This document shows, in pieces, positions 8,351-17,100 of a stretch of 42,453 nt of DNA. The notes under the pieces are model-generated. The model searched no databases. It was not told the origin of the DNA and saw only the letters and a list, made by a program, of their open reading frames with translations. A program made the position numbers and the translations under genes. This DNA is from a virus. Position 1 is the first letter of the stretch. Every line of letters begins with the position of its first letter. The DNA lies in the IMG/VR virus record IMGVR_UViG_3300023174_000302, positions 1 through 42,453 of that record; one strand, 5' to 3'.

Positions 8351-10372
8351 TTACCACCCGCGCTTTGTGCCAGCCATTGGCCTAAATAATGTACCACGAC
8401 CAGACCACGTAGTACCACCAGCAGATTCACGTCTGAGTCTGTGGTCTTTGCCATTTGAGTTACTTATGTCAACAACAGACGACTGTACCATTTCGTTTAC
8501 GTGCGCAACTACAGTGGCAACGTCATCTGAGTTCCAGCCGCGCCTCTGGCCCTTACGTGGGTTGTAAATACGTTTCAAATCTGGTGAGCGCTCTAGTCGC
8601 TCAAGCTCGTAAAACGCAAGGCCCTGGGCGGACATACTAGGTGGGTCTACATTGTGGTCGTCAGGATTGGGCGGCAACATGCGTACCTTTGAGAAATTCG
8701 CATCATTCATAAACTTCACGAAATGCTCGTATGTAGTACCATGCATTTCACAACGTATACCTCTATCACGTATCTGCTGTATAAGGTGCGTAGACTGCCA
8801 ACGGTCAAAGTCAACGCGAGTGATGACATAGTTCTTAGACATTGCCTCGAGTAGCTGCACCACGAAATCGAACCAAACGTCACGTCTTGGCTTTATTTCT
8901 GGCAGCACCCTTAGAACCCAATCATACACAGTCACAAGCTGTCTACCCTCTGGAGTCTGCACCCATTCACCATGGGCGCATGCCCCGGCGAACTGGTCGA
9001 ATGACGCACCGGCATCAAAACAGATATAACGCTCACCATCACGTGATAATTTTATGGCATCTGGCACTACTGACAGATATTCGCGCCCTGTGCGGTCTAC
9101 GTGTATTATATTTCTGAACGTGGCCGTTGGCTTTAGATCCTGTTGTACAGTTACCTTACGGAACAACATTGGGTCAGTAATTAATGGACTTGCAGCAGAC
9201 GGCGGCTGCGCTCCATAGTCGCGCATCGCACCGATTGGGTCACGTTCAAATGCGGACTCAAACGACTCACGCGGCAAATCCGGGTTAAAATCCCAAGTCG
9301 CATAGTGTCCATAATACATATTCTTTATGTTGGCACACTGACGTAGTAGCGTCATAGATTTGTCCTCAATCGATATCGGGGACGAAATCGACGACATAAG
9401 ACCAAGCCACGGCGCAGACTTATCGCGACTTGCAGGTGCACGCACGGTTGCGAGTGAGTTGTCAAGCACACGATACACTTCGTCTGCGCCACGAGATGAG
9501 TCTGTAACATCAAAACGCGCAAGCTCGTCAATGAACGCAGCTAGGCGTGTACGACCCGCCATGCCGCCAGAGTTCGAGTTCATTGACTTAATTATCAAGC
9601 CAAGACAGCCGTTGCGTATTTCCTTATCAAGTTCTTCATACGTCCATGGCTTCATGCCGTTTGGTGTCTGCTGCTTAATCTCGTATCCCTTTATCCACCG
9701 TACGTATCTTGAGAACCATGGGCTGGTCTTACGTAATTCTGCATACTTGGCCCAAATCGTGTCCTTAGACTGCACGTCCGTAGATGCGATAAAGGTTATG
9801 TCAAACTGCTGGCCTGGCAGCTGGTCATAATACCTAGCAAGACCACCCTGTGTGGCATGACCAATTGTTATTACGCGATGCTCTACATAAGTACCCACGA
9901 TTGCAGCAGTTGCAGTCTTACCACTTCTCATGCCTGCAACTATGTGCATTTGGTTGTATAAATTTAGCAGCCCGTCTTGTACGAATTCTGACCTTGTAGT
10001 TCCGCACTTAGGGCACACGTCCTCACCATACTGAGAACTGAATGTGAGCAGCGCCTCACTTTCTAGATACTCACGTCCCTTGCCCCAACAATCCCTGTCC
10101 ATGGGGCCCTGTCCATTACAAGATGGCAATGGGCAACGTAGCTGAAATAAGTCTCGTATGACTTGATACTGACGTACATGTCTATAGATAGACTGCACAT
10201 TCAGCCAATCAGCACCAGTTGCCCAAGCGATTGCATTTGGGGCTGGCGTAGTTGCGTGTATAAACCCGTCATCTGCCTTCTGCACAGAGACTTGACGAGA
10301 TGATTGTACGGCTGTCGATACTAACCTTCCTTGCAGGCCTGCAAGGAAGGAGTCAATATTATCTTCAGCCAT
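8351..10372 (-). CDS. terL: terminase large subunit (packaging ATPase/nuclease)
   Basis: 673 residues. The ATPase half shows a Walker A motif (VAGMRSGKT, residues 146-153) and a Walker B motif (LAAFIDE, about 277-283). The C-terminal half has a nuclease-like acidic start (YICFDAG, Asp453) and a later VDFDRW. Large terminases hydrolyse ATP to drive DNA into the prohead and cut the concatemer. An insertion before Walker A (residues 80-123) contains Cys residues arranged CPLPSC...CPKC, probably a zinc ribbon. The start at 10372 has AGTAGGTG upstream, overlapping the stop of the preceding gene. The first codons contain a perfect 26-bp palindrome (10325-10350). Confidence 0.92.
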   Translation of the reverse strand: MAEDNIDSFLAGLQGRLVSTAVQSSRQVSVQKADDGFIHATTPAPNAIAWATGADWLNVQSIYRHVRQYQVIRDLFQLRCPLPSCNGQGPMDRDCWGKGREYLESEALLTFSSQYGEDVCPKCGTTRSEFVQDGLLNLYNQMHIVAGMRSGKTATAAIVGTYVEHRVITIGHATQGGLARYYDQLPGQQFDITFIASTDVQSKDTIWAKYAELRKTSPWFSRYVRWIKGYEIKQQTPNGMKPWTYEELDKEIRNGCLGLIIKSMNSNSGGMAGRTRLAAFIDELARFDVTDSSRGADEVYRVLDNSLATVRAPASRDKSAPWLGLMSSISSPISIEDKSMTLLRQCANIKNMYYGHYATWDFNPDLPRESFESAFERDPIGAMRDYGAQPPSAASPLITDPMLFRKVTVQQDLKPTATFRNIIHVDRTGREYLSVVPDAIKLSRDGERYICFDAGASFDQFAGACAHGEWVQTPEGRQLVTVYDWVLRVLPEIKPRRDVWFDFVVQLLEAMSKNYVITRVDFDRWQSTHLIQQIRDRGIRCEMHGTTYEHFVKFMNDANFSKVRMLPPNPDDHNVDPPSMSAQGLAFYELERLERSPDLKRIYNPRKGQRRGWNSDDVATVVAHVNEMVQSSVVDISNSNGKDHRLRRESAGGTTWSGRGTLFRPMAGTKRGW
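10325..10350. repeat. perfect 26-bp palindrome inside the 5' end of terL
   Basis: The half-site CCTTCCTTGCAGG is followed immediately by its exact reverse complement, with no spacer. It is coding sequence for residues about 8-16 of the large terminase. It could be a protein-binding or packaging site, or act as an RNA hairpin near the translation start. Confidence 0.9.
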
Positions 10373-10380
10373 GTGTACAC

Positions 10381-12360
10381 CTACTTACAGAAATTACGCT
10401 TGCAGTCTAAGCACTTCTCATCCTGATTCTTCACTGGCGTGCCGCAACCACAATCGCACACACATGTATGCTTAGACTTATCTGCCTTCTTCTTCTCTGG
10501 ACCAGTCTTTATGAATGAAGACTCCTTGTCGCCAAATAACTTTTCCATCATCTCGCCAATCACGTCTGGCCCAGCCTTATCGAACATTGGCTTTTTGCCG
10601 GTCACAGGATCACCGGTAAGCATTATTTTAATGTCGATGTCCTTCACCCCACTATCAACTAGTTCATTTATGTAGTTGTTTAATTGCTTCTTTATGTCGC
10701 CGGAGGAAGCTGGCTTATCCTTCTTTGGCTTGCTATTATCTTTGGACTTATTATTGACCTCTGAGTCGTCCTTGGATTCTTTTGCAATGCGCGCGGTTGG
10801 ATGCCTCGACATTGGCTTATCAACTTTAACGTGCTCAGTCATTCTGTCGAAACTTGGATCTTCGTTGCTGCCGCCTGGCATGATAATATCGCCTGGGTCA
10901 ACATCTGTAATATCAACTGGCTTCTCATTAAATTTTCCATCGCCAACATCAAGCATTACACGCTTGCCACCGAACTGACTATCCCATGCATTGCCGGTCT
11001 TGGGATCTACATATACAGTCTGTCCACCGCCAATATCGTGCTTAACACGCCTAGATTGCTCCATCTCACGGAGCTTATCAAAACTAATTACTTCTGCTTG
11101 TGCGTCACGTACGAACTTAATGTCGTGGTTCAGAACAGACTTTGCTGCCGCAGCAAATGCATTACTTAGACTGTCGGCCTTCTTCTTGCGCTTGTTTGGA
11201 CACTTACACGGCGCAAAACCACACTTCTTGCATGGGCGATTACGGTCGGGCTTGTCGCGCATATTAGGTGGCTTTGGGGCCTTTGGCGTCTCAACTTTTG
11301 GTGGCTTATACGGCTTTGGAGCCTCAACCTTTGGTGCTGGATTTGGTGTAATATTTGTCTTTGGAGGGTCAATCTTCGGAGGCTTTATCGGCTTTGGCTT
11401 GGGAACAACAGGGCGCGGAGTCGCCTCCTTTGTGCTGGCCATGTACTTCTTCTTGACAATGTCTCCAGACGGCTCCTGCATTACGCCATCCATTGCCTTA
11501 TCAAGACCGGATGTGTCTAAACCCAATAGCTTAAGTATTTCGTCCGTATCGCCATCCTCATTATCAAGGCCAGGCACGATTAGATCTTCTGGCTCATGGG
11601 TGTTGGCCATGTCCTCTGCGCACTCTGCACAAAGGCCATCTTTGAACTCTGGGTCCGCTTGGTTAGGACAATCGCCATCACCACTTGGGCCATCACCTAT
11701 GCACTTGGAAGCCGTCTTTACTAAAGTAACTTCAACGTCAGCGCCCAGACTGATTGCACGGCGAATTGCATCACGATTTGCCTTAACAGAGAACATGCCT
11801 GGCATCTTGCGTGTCATTTGTACGCGATTTGAATACAAATGGTCAGACACCTTCTTGTCTAATGGTTTAGAATACATTTCGCGCACAGGCATAATCTCAT
11901 GTGCCGTATGGCGTGTTGTAATCTCATCAAACGTTGATTGTGCAATTACACGTGGTGCGCCGTTGTGTACGATTACAGATGGCTCGAGCAATTCGCCATT
12001 ACGAATCTCAATCGGCACGTCAAAGTTAATATAAACGTTAGTTGGAGTACGTACACTTGCCGTTACAACCACGACACCATCAGTTACCTTTGATGAGTTC
12101 GCAGCTGTACGAATGTTACGCAGACCAGAATATCCAAGTTTAGGCTCGCTAGGCATGCGATAATGACTGATAATGCCACGCACCATTGCGACAGCGCTTA
12201 GGCCCGCATTCTGTGTGGTAAGCTTGTGAGAGGCAGTGTATCTTTCTGACAGCTTGTTGAATGTGCCAGATACTTTGGATGCGGTCTTGACGCGCTCTGC
12301 GCGGCGCTCATCGCGGGCGTCAGGTGAAAAATAGTCTAGAATGTCAGTCTTTTTCTTCAT
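10381..12360 (-). CDS. probable virion protein with a Pro/Lys linker and three Cys-rich (zinc-type) modules
   Basis: 659 residues, directly upstream of terL (8 nt gap) and starting at an ATG with GCAGGTAG upstream. No family is recognised. The N-terminal ~210 residues are mixed alpha/beta. Around 215-250 is a Cys cluster (CIGDG...CPNQ...CAEC). Residues about 315-385 are a Pro/Lys repeat (KPPKI, KPYKPPK, APKPP types) ending in CKKCGFAPCKC. The extreme C-terminus holds a third cluster (CVCDCGCG...CLDC...C). K-T-A tripeptides occur near residue 27 and before the first Cys cluster. Position suggests a packaging or head-completion role, but the function is unknown. Confidence 0.6.
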   Translation of the reverse strand: MKKKTDILDYFSPDARDERRAERVKTASKVSGTFNKLSERYTASHKLTTQNAGLSAVAMVRGIISHYRMPSEPKLGYSGLRNIRTAANSSKVTDGVVVVTASVRTPTNVYINFDVPIEIRNGELLEPSVIVHNGAPRVIAQSTFDEITTRHTAHEIMPVREMYSKPLDKKVSDHLYSNRVQMTRKMPGMFSVKANRDAIRRAISLGADVEVTLVKTASKCIGDGPSGDGDCPNQADPEFKDGLCAECAEDMANTHEPEDLIVPGLDNEDGDTDEILKLLGLDTSGLDKAMDGVMQEPSGDIVKKKYMASTKEATPRPVVPKPKPIKPPKIDPPKTNITPNPAPKVEAPKPYKPPKVETPKAPKPPNMRDKPDRNRPCKKCGFAPCKCPNKRKKKADSLSNAFAAAAKSVLNHDIKFVRDAQAEVISFDKLREMEQSRRVKHDIGGGQTVYVDPKTGNAWDSQFGGKRVMLDVGDGKFNEKPVDITDVDPGDIIMPGGSNEDPSFDRMTEHVKVDKPMSRHPTARIAKESKDDSEVNNKSKDNSKPKKDKPASSGDIKKQLNNYINELVDSGVKDIDIKIMLTGDPVTGKKPMFDKAGPDVIGEMMEKLFGDKESSFIKTGPEKKKADKSKHTCVCDCGCGTPVKNQDEKCLDCKRNFCK

Positions 12361-12399
12361 TGTAATCTACCTGCCTAGGTTATGATACAATATTAATTT

Positions 12400-13110
12400 C
12401 TACGGCCTTGTAGCACTATCAGTACTGTCGATTAGTGGGTCTCTGCCAACCTGCTCATGGCGATGTTTACCATCAATAGGCTGATTCTTAACCTGCTCAT
12501 CGACTGGACCTCTGTCCCTAAATCTATCATGAGGCTTATTCTTGCTTGGCTTTAGGCGCTTAGGATTTATGTCCTTGCGTGGATACTTTGGAAATGTTTC
12601 CTGTGCCGTCTTGTCCATGGATTTAACACTATCGCCTACTTCAATACCATGTTCATCACAAAAACCAGCATTTGCTTCAAGCACCATTGATACTCTAGGC
12701 ATACCCCACTTCTCCCTAGAGCCAGGCTCCGCATACTTCACAATCCTGGACACTCTGCTGTCAGGCCCTATGAACATGATGTCTATTGGAAACGCAACCG
12801 TTCCCATATGAAATGTAGTTGTCTTAGGCTCCTCAAATATGAAGGCCATACCATACCCATTAGGTACGCTTGCGTACTTCTGCAAACCAACTGTCTGAGA
12901 ACGTTCATCGTCTACTACTTCACATGTCAGCGTAACTTTGCCACCTATTCTAAACTTAGATGAGGCAGAGTCCATAATGGACTTATCATCGTCCTCGGCC
13001 TTGCGACGCAGGTCAGTCCACCATCCACTATCTGAACCTGCAATACGTTTAAATACACGTGAATGTGCATGTAGGAGTCGCTTTGCAAGTCTATTTGATA
13101 AGTCAGACAT
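12400..13110 (-). CDS. DUF192-family protein
   Basis: 236 residues from the ATG at 13110; a GTG at 13119 is an alternative, but AGGG is better placed for the ATG. Residues about 58-165 match the DUF192 pattern: GMAFIFEEPKTTTFHMGTV, then FPIDIMFIGPDSRVSRIVKY, AEPGS, and a late segment with VLEANAGFCDEHGIEVGDSV. DUF192 proteins are small beta-rich proteins of unknown function, usually chromosomal and often secreted; I see no signal peptide here. The C-terminal ~70 residues are basic and hydrophilic. The start overlaps the stop of the previous gene, so translation is probably coupled. Confidence 0.7.
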   Translation of the reverse strand: MSDLSNRLAKRLLHAHSRVFKRIAGSDSGWWTDLRRKAEDDDKSIMDSASSKFRIGGKVTLTCEVVDDERSQTVGLQKYASVPNGYGMAFIFEEPKTTTFHMGTVAFPIDIMFIGPDSRVSRIVKYAEPGSREKWGMPRVSMVLEANAGFCDEHGIEVGDSVKSMDKTAQETFPKYPRKDINPKRLKPSKNKPHDRFRDRGPVDEQVKNQPIDGKHRHEQVGRDPLIDSTDSATRP

Positions 13111-13115
13111 TATTG

Positions 13116-13889
13116 TCACCCTAACTTGTATGTCCTAGTTACGTCTTCCACAGCTGACCTTGCAGTAGTGGCCACTATCTCTGCTAGCCTTAGTCTTAAT
13201 TGTTGATCGATCTTCGTGGCTAGTATTGGATCTACACCACCGGACGTAAGGTCTGCCCTTACCTGGTCATACTCCCTTGTAAGCTGGCGCACAATATCGA
13301 ACGCCGCCTTCTCGATCAACGACTTTATTACAGTATTCATTAGCTGCTTCGACTGACGTATCTTGTTTAAGTCAACAATGGTATTACGTATCTCCTTAAT
13401 AAGAGTAGTGTAGAAACCCATCGCATCCAAGTCTACCGTCTTTTCTCCAGTAGGCGTTGTGCGCTCTACAATCTCATCAAGAAGCTCTAACTTATCCATC
13501 ATCTGCGTACGCAGAGAGTCTAAGTTCAAGTAGTCGTTTACTTCATTGCCTACTTTGCGCCGTACTATGTCCTCTACGTATGAGCCTATCTCTGGATTTA
13601 TATCTTTTAGAGATGGTGGTGTTGGAGATGTCTTACTGATTTCGTTCACTACTCTCTCAGGCAGTGTAATATGCTTAGAGAAGTGAACCGACATATTCTG
13701 ATTATTAATCTTCTGTACCTGAATATTCTCGGCGTCAATACGAGCATTAATGTAGTTCATAGCACGGTTGTAACTTAAACCGATCTCTAGAACCTGACTG
13801 TGTATGTCCTTGAACAGGTCTGGATTGGATACTGCCCATGAACACAGCTTACACCTATACTCATACAATATTGGGGAATTATCAGACAT
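13116..13889 (-). CDS. possible small-terminase-like or other DNA-binding phage protein
   Basis: 257 residues, started by an ATG in a TAATG overlap with the previous gene and preceded by GGAGGAG. The N-terminus has a CKLC pair. A helix-turn-helix-like segment follows (GLSYNRAMNYINARIDAENI), then a basic/His segment containing MSVHFSKHITLPERV. The pattern of a growth-like helix, a turn and a recognition helix ending in H-F-x-x-H resembles small terminases and related phage regulators. The rest is mostly helical. Lying three genes upstream of terL supports a packaging role, but the identity is inference; a structural helical protein is the alternative. Confidence 0.4.
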   Translation of the reverse strand: MSDNSPILYEYRCKLCSWAVSNPDLFKDIHSQVLEIGLSYNRAMNYINARIDAENIQVQKINNQNMSVHFSKHITLPERVVNEISKTSPTPPSLKDINPEIGSYVEDIVRRKVGNEVNDYLNLDSLRTQMMDKLELLDEIVERTTPTGEKTVDLDAMGFYTTLIKEIRNTIVDLNKIRQSKQLMNTVIKSLIEKAAFDIVRQLTREYDQVRADLTSGGVDPILATKIDQQLRLRLAEIVATTARSAVEDVTRTYKLG

Positions 13890-14104
13890 TACTCCTCCAG
13901 TATATCTATTATGTTACGATGCTTCCAGTCCAATAGCCGTGGTATACGCATACATGCATCTCTAGAGCCTGCAAGCGGCATCACGTCAAACGCCATAGAC
14001 GAATCTATACTAATACACGTATAGTTACGCCCAGACCCGTCTGGAGGAGGTACCATAACTTGAAGTATGGAAGTAGTTCTATTTATTATTATGAACTTAC
14101 GCAT
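13889..14104 (-). CDS. small beta-rich protein, unknown function
   Basis: 71 residues beginning MRKFIIINRTTSILQVMVPP. It starts immediately after a strong hairpin (14108-14139) without a clear Shine-Dalgarno site, and its stop overlaps the next start (TAATG). Length and beta-rich layout resemble the 68-residue product of 25870-26076 (both open with a short strand of the type LVIN/FIIIN), so the two may be related small structural proteins. No family is recognised. Confidence 0.55.
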   Translation of the reverse strand: MRKFIIINRTTSILQVMVPPPDGSGRNYTCISIDSSMAFDVMPLAGSRDACMRIPRLLDWKHRNIIDILEE

Positions 14105-14107
14105 GCA

Positions 14108-14139
14108 AGACCCCGCTGGACAATAATCCAGCGGGGTCT
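14108..14139 (-). terminator. 12-bp stem hairpin between two minus-strand genes
   Basis: AGACCCCGCTGG and CCAGCGGGGTCT are perfect complements separated by an 8-nt A/T loop. It lies 8 nt beyond the stop of the 1957-residue gene and 4 nt before the next start. There is only a weak T-run (TCTTG), so it may be a partial terminator or an RNA processing/stability hairpin. Confidence 0.7.
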
Positions 14140-14147
14140 ATTAATGG

Positions 14148-17100
14148 CTACTTGTTCTTTGACTTTGGTACGTCGCGGTATACTTGGATAGCATCTCCGT
14201 CAATGCGGGTCTTGAAGTATACTTCCGCCATGCCAGCTTCTTCGTCTAACTCCTTGAACTCAATCTGTCCGAGGAAGCCGATGTTGTGGAACTCCTTTGC
14301 GCCCTCAAGACCCTTCACGTATGAGCGCACTGCCTGCTTTAAGCCATCAATTGACTTCTTTGCGTCCTGGTCGTCTGGGTCCCATGAGATAACCATATGT
14401 ACGTAGTACCCCTTCTTGTACATATCATCAACATTAAACTCGATACCATAGCTGCGATTTACAGGCTTGCTCTTGCTTGCCTTGTCATCCATGGACTCTA
14501 CATCGACTGAGTCTTGTGACTTTGTGCGGACCTTTGGCGTCTTCATTTTCTGCGCTACATAATTCATAACCTTCTCCTCGAGTCCTGACTCGGCAAGTGC
14601 AGCAGAGACTATTGCATCCTTAACTATTGATGGAATCCTGCCACCGAATGGTCTGTCGGCACTATGCTTAACTATATGATTGGCAACCAATTTATAAAAA
14701 GATTTCCCAAACGCTCTATCAATATCTGACATTGCAGATACACTTGCATACTTAGTTGACATCGTGTCATCTGCAACGAACTCAGAAATCGACGCTATCC
14801 TGTTAAGGTCGGACAGACCATAATCTAGGAACACGGCCTCTACTGAATCTACTACGTCGGCTAGACGATCAGACTTCTTCTTGGCCTTGTCCTTCTTTGG
14901 CGACTTTGTATTGCCCATTTGCTTTCCATACTGTCCTGGGAACATCTTCGTATAATACTTCTTAGCATCATCGTCAACTGCGGATTTATCCTCTGCAGTA
15001 AGCTCACTGCCTTTTTTGAACTTATTTACTAACGGAGCCTTATTAGGCCCTTTCTTTGGCTCTGTTGTCTTCTTCAGTTCTTCTAGTACTGGTGCCTTTG
15101 CCGGCTTAGAGTCATCTTTCTTTGACTTATTTTCCTTCTCAGGAACTACCCTCTTGCCGCCAGGACCAGCCTTGCTGCTGGAGTTCTTACTAGCATTTAT
15201 GGCCAACAACATGCCCTCTCTATATGCGTTAAACACATTCTCGAAGTACTCTTGATACATGTGCAACTTTGCTACAACCTCTGGTGTTACCTTGCTCATG
15301 TCAAGATACTCGACAACTTCTGGCATCTCTTCATATACTGCATTACCATTTTCGTCAGTCTCAATCTCTGCAAGTGCTCCCTTGTCGTACATCTCTTTAC
15401 CAAGCGCATTAACAGCCTGTAGACCGGTATCTGGGTCTATTAGTGGCCTGCTAAATTCCTTGTACTTTGGCACCTTTAACACATTGCCATTTTCATCACG
15501 TCTCAGGGCAACTTTCCTTGTGCGCAGGCTCTTCATTAGATTAGTAAAGTCAGTAACTGACGGGCCTGGTATAGTATGGCCATTAATTATGTACCCAGAC
15601 TTACTGAGCTGCTCTCGCAACTCTGACAGCTCAGCGTCAATTGCTTCTGCGCGCTCAGGGTTCTTACTGCGCTCTGCCTCAAGCTTTTCAATCTTACCCT
15701 GCGTGATCAGATAGTCGTCTTGCACAGGCATTGCGTGCCATAGCATTGGCTCTGCAAAATTCCCTATTTCAACGTTACGCCATCTGCCAGTTCCATCACG
15801 GAACATTTGTCTCTGTGGCGTGTATGCGTCTAGTGCAGCCGCGCCCTCTGATATGTTACTTCTGTCTCTCGCTGGTTTAAACTCTTGGCTCTTATCGCGC
15901 CTATCAAGATCAAACTTTACCTTCTTTCCATCTTCAAGCTCTAAATCGCCACCGTACGTTTCCTGCCTGAACTTAGTGATGTCCTTTACAAGCGCATCTC
16001 TCTCGTGCTTTGCCTTCTCGTATGCTTCATATTCAGGCATTCTATCTCGGTGCTGTTTGGCCTCAGACAATGCAAGCTGCAGCTTCGACTTCGCTCCATC
16101 ATCTTTCGTCTCTCTAATCTTGTTTTCTAACTGTGATACATACTGGTCTAAGTTTAACCCATACCCGCTAAGTTTGGATCTAAACGAATCATACTTGTTA
16201 TATCTAGTACTATCAATCGACATCCTGTCGATCTGATTTTGTAAGCGATTTAATTCCTGTTCCTTCTTCTGGTACTCAACACGCTTTACGTCCTCATCGG
16301 TTAATTCACTAGAATCTTGCAACAAAATTGTTGATGCATTCTCTAAGTAATCGGTACCCTTCCACTTTGCCTGGCCAGTACTTACTGGGCTATAGCGCTT
16401 TTCTGCGAACCTCATCACAGAAGACACAAGTACGTGCGTGTCTTCTGCGTATTTTGCTATATTGTTCGCAATATCATCTGCAGTCACAACACCACTAGAT
16501 CCGCCATCATTAAATTTAAACGGTACACGCATACCCTGACCAGTAGTCAGGTGAGTTGCTAGTGCCTCAACAAGCTTAGACTTGTCACTTCCACGTGCAG
16601 CCCTTGCTATTTCGGCACGTTCCTGTCCGAGTTCTGAAATCCTGGCACGTATTTTATGTGCCTTTGGGTTCTTCTTGATGAACCCAGGATCATTCTTGAT
16701 AAGCTTATCAAGTTCTTTGTATGACACTCCTACTTCTTCCTCAAAACGCTCCTTTAACTGTTCTATCTTGTCAGTTATCGACTGCTGCTTTGCAATCGCA
16801 ACTGCCTGTGCCTGGTCGTGCGGAGACTGGAAGTAATTATAAGCCATCTGGTACGCAATTTCGTATGCACCTCTGTGCATATCGCCATCAGAAGTACCCG
16901 GCTTATTGTCGTCATATAGGCCGTGCTTCAATGCCTCATCCGTAAGAGCGCCCTTATACAGATAATCTACTATGCGTGCAGATTCCTGCTTCGCTATCCT
17001 ATGATAATACGGACGCTCGTGGATCTCTGCCTCAATCCTTGGATTCGACAGAACACTAACTTCACCAGCAGCAGTTTTCTTATCCTGCTGTGTTATCTCT

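Noticed and set aside
10991-12034. Long plus-strand open frame (347 codons)
   Set aside because: It is the antisense shadow of the 659-residue Zn-cluster protein gene; low-complexity composition mirrors the Pro/Lys linker and no ribosome site precedes it.
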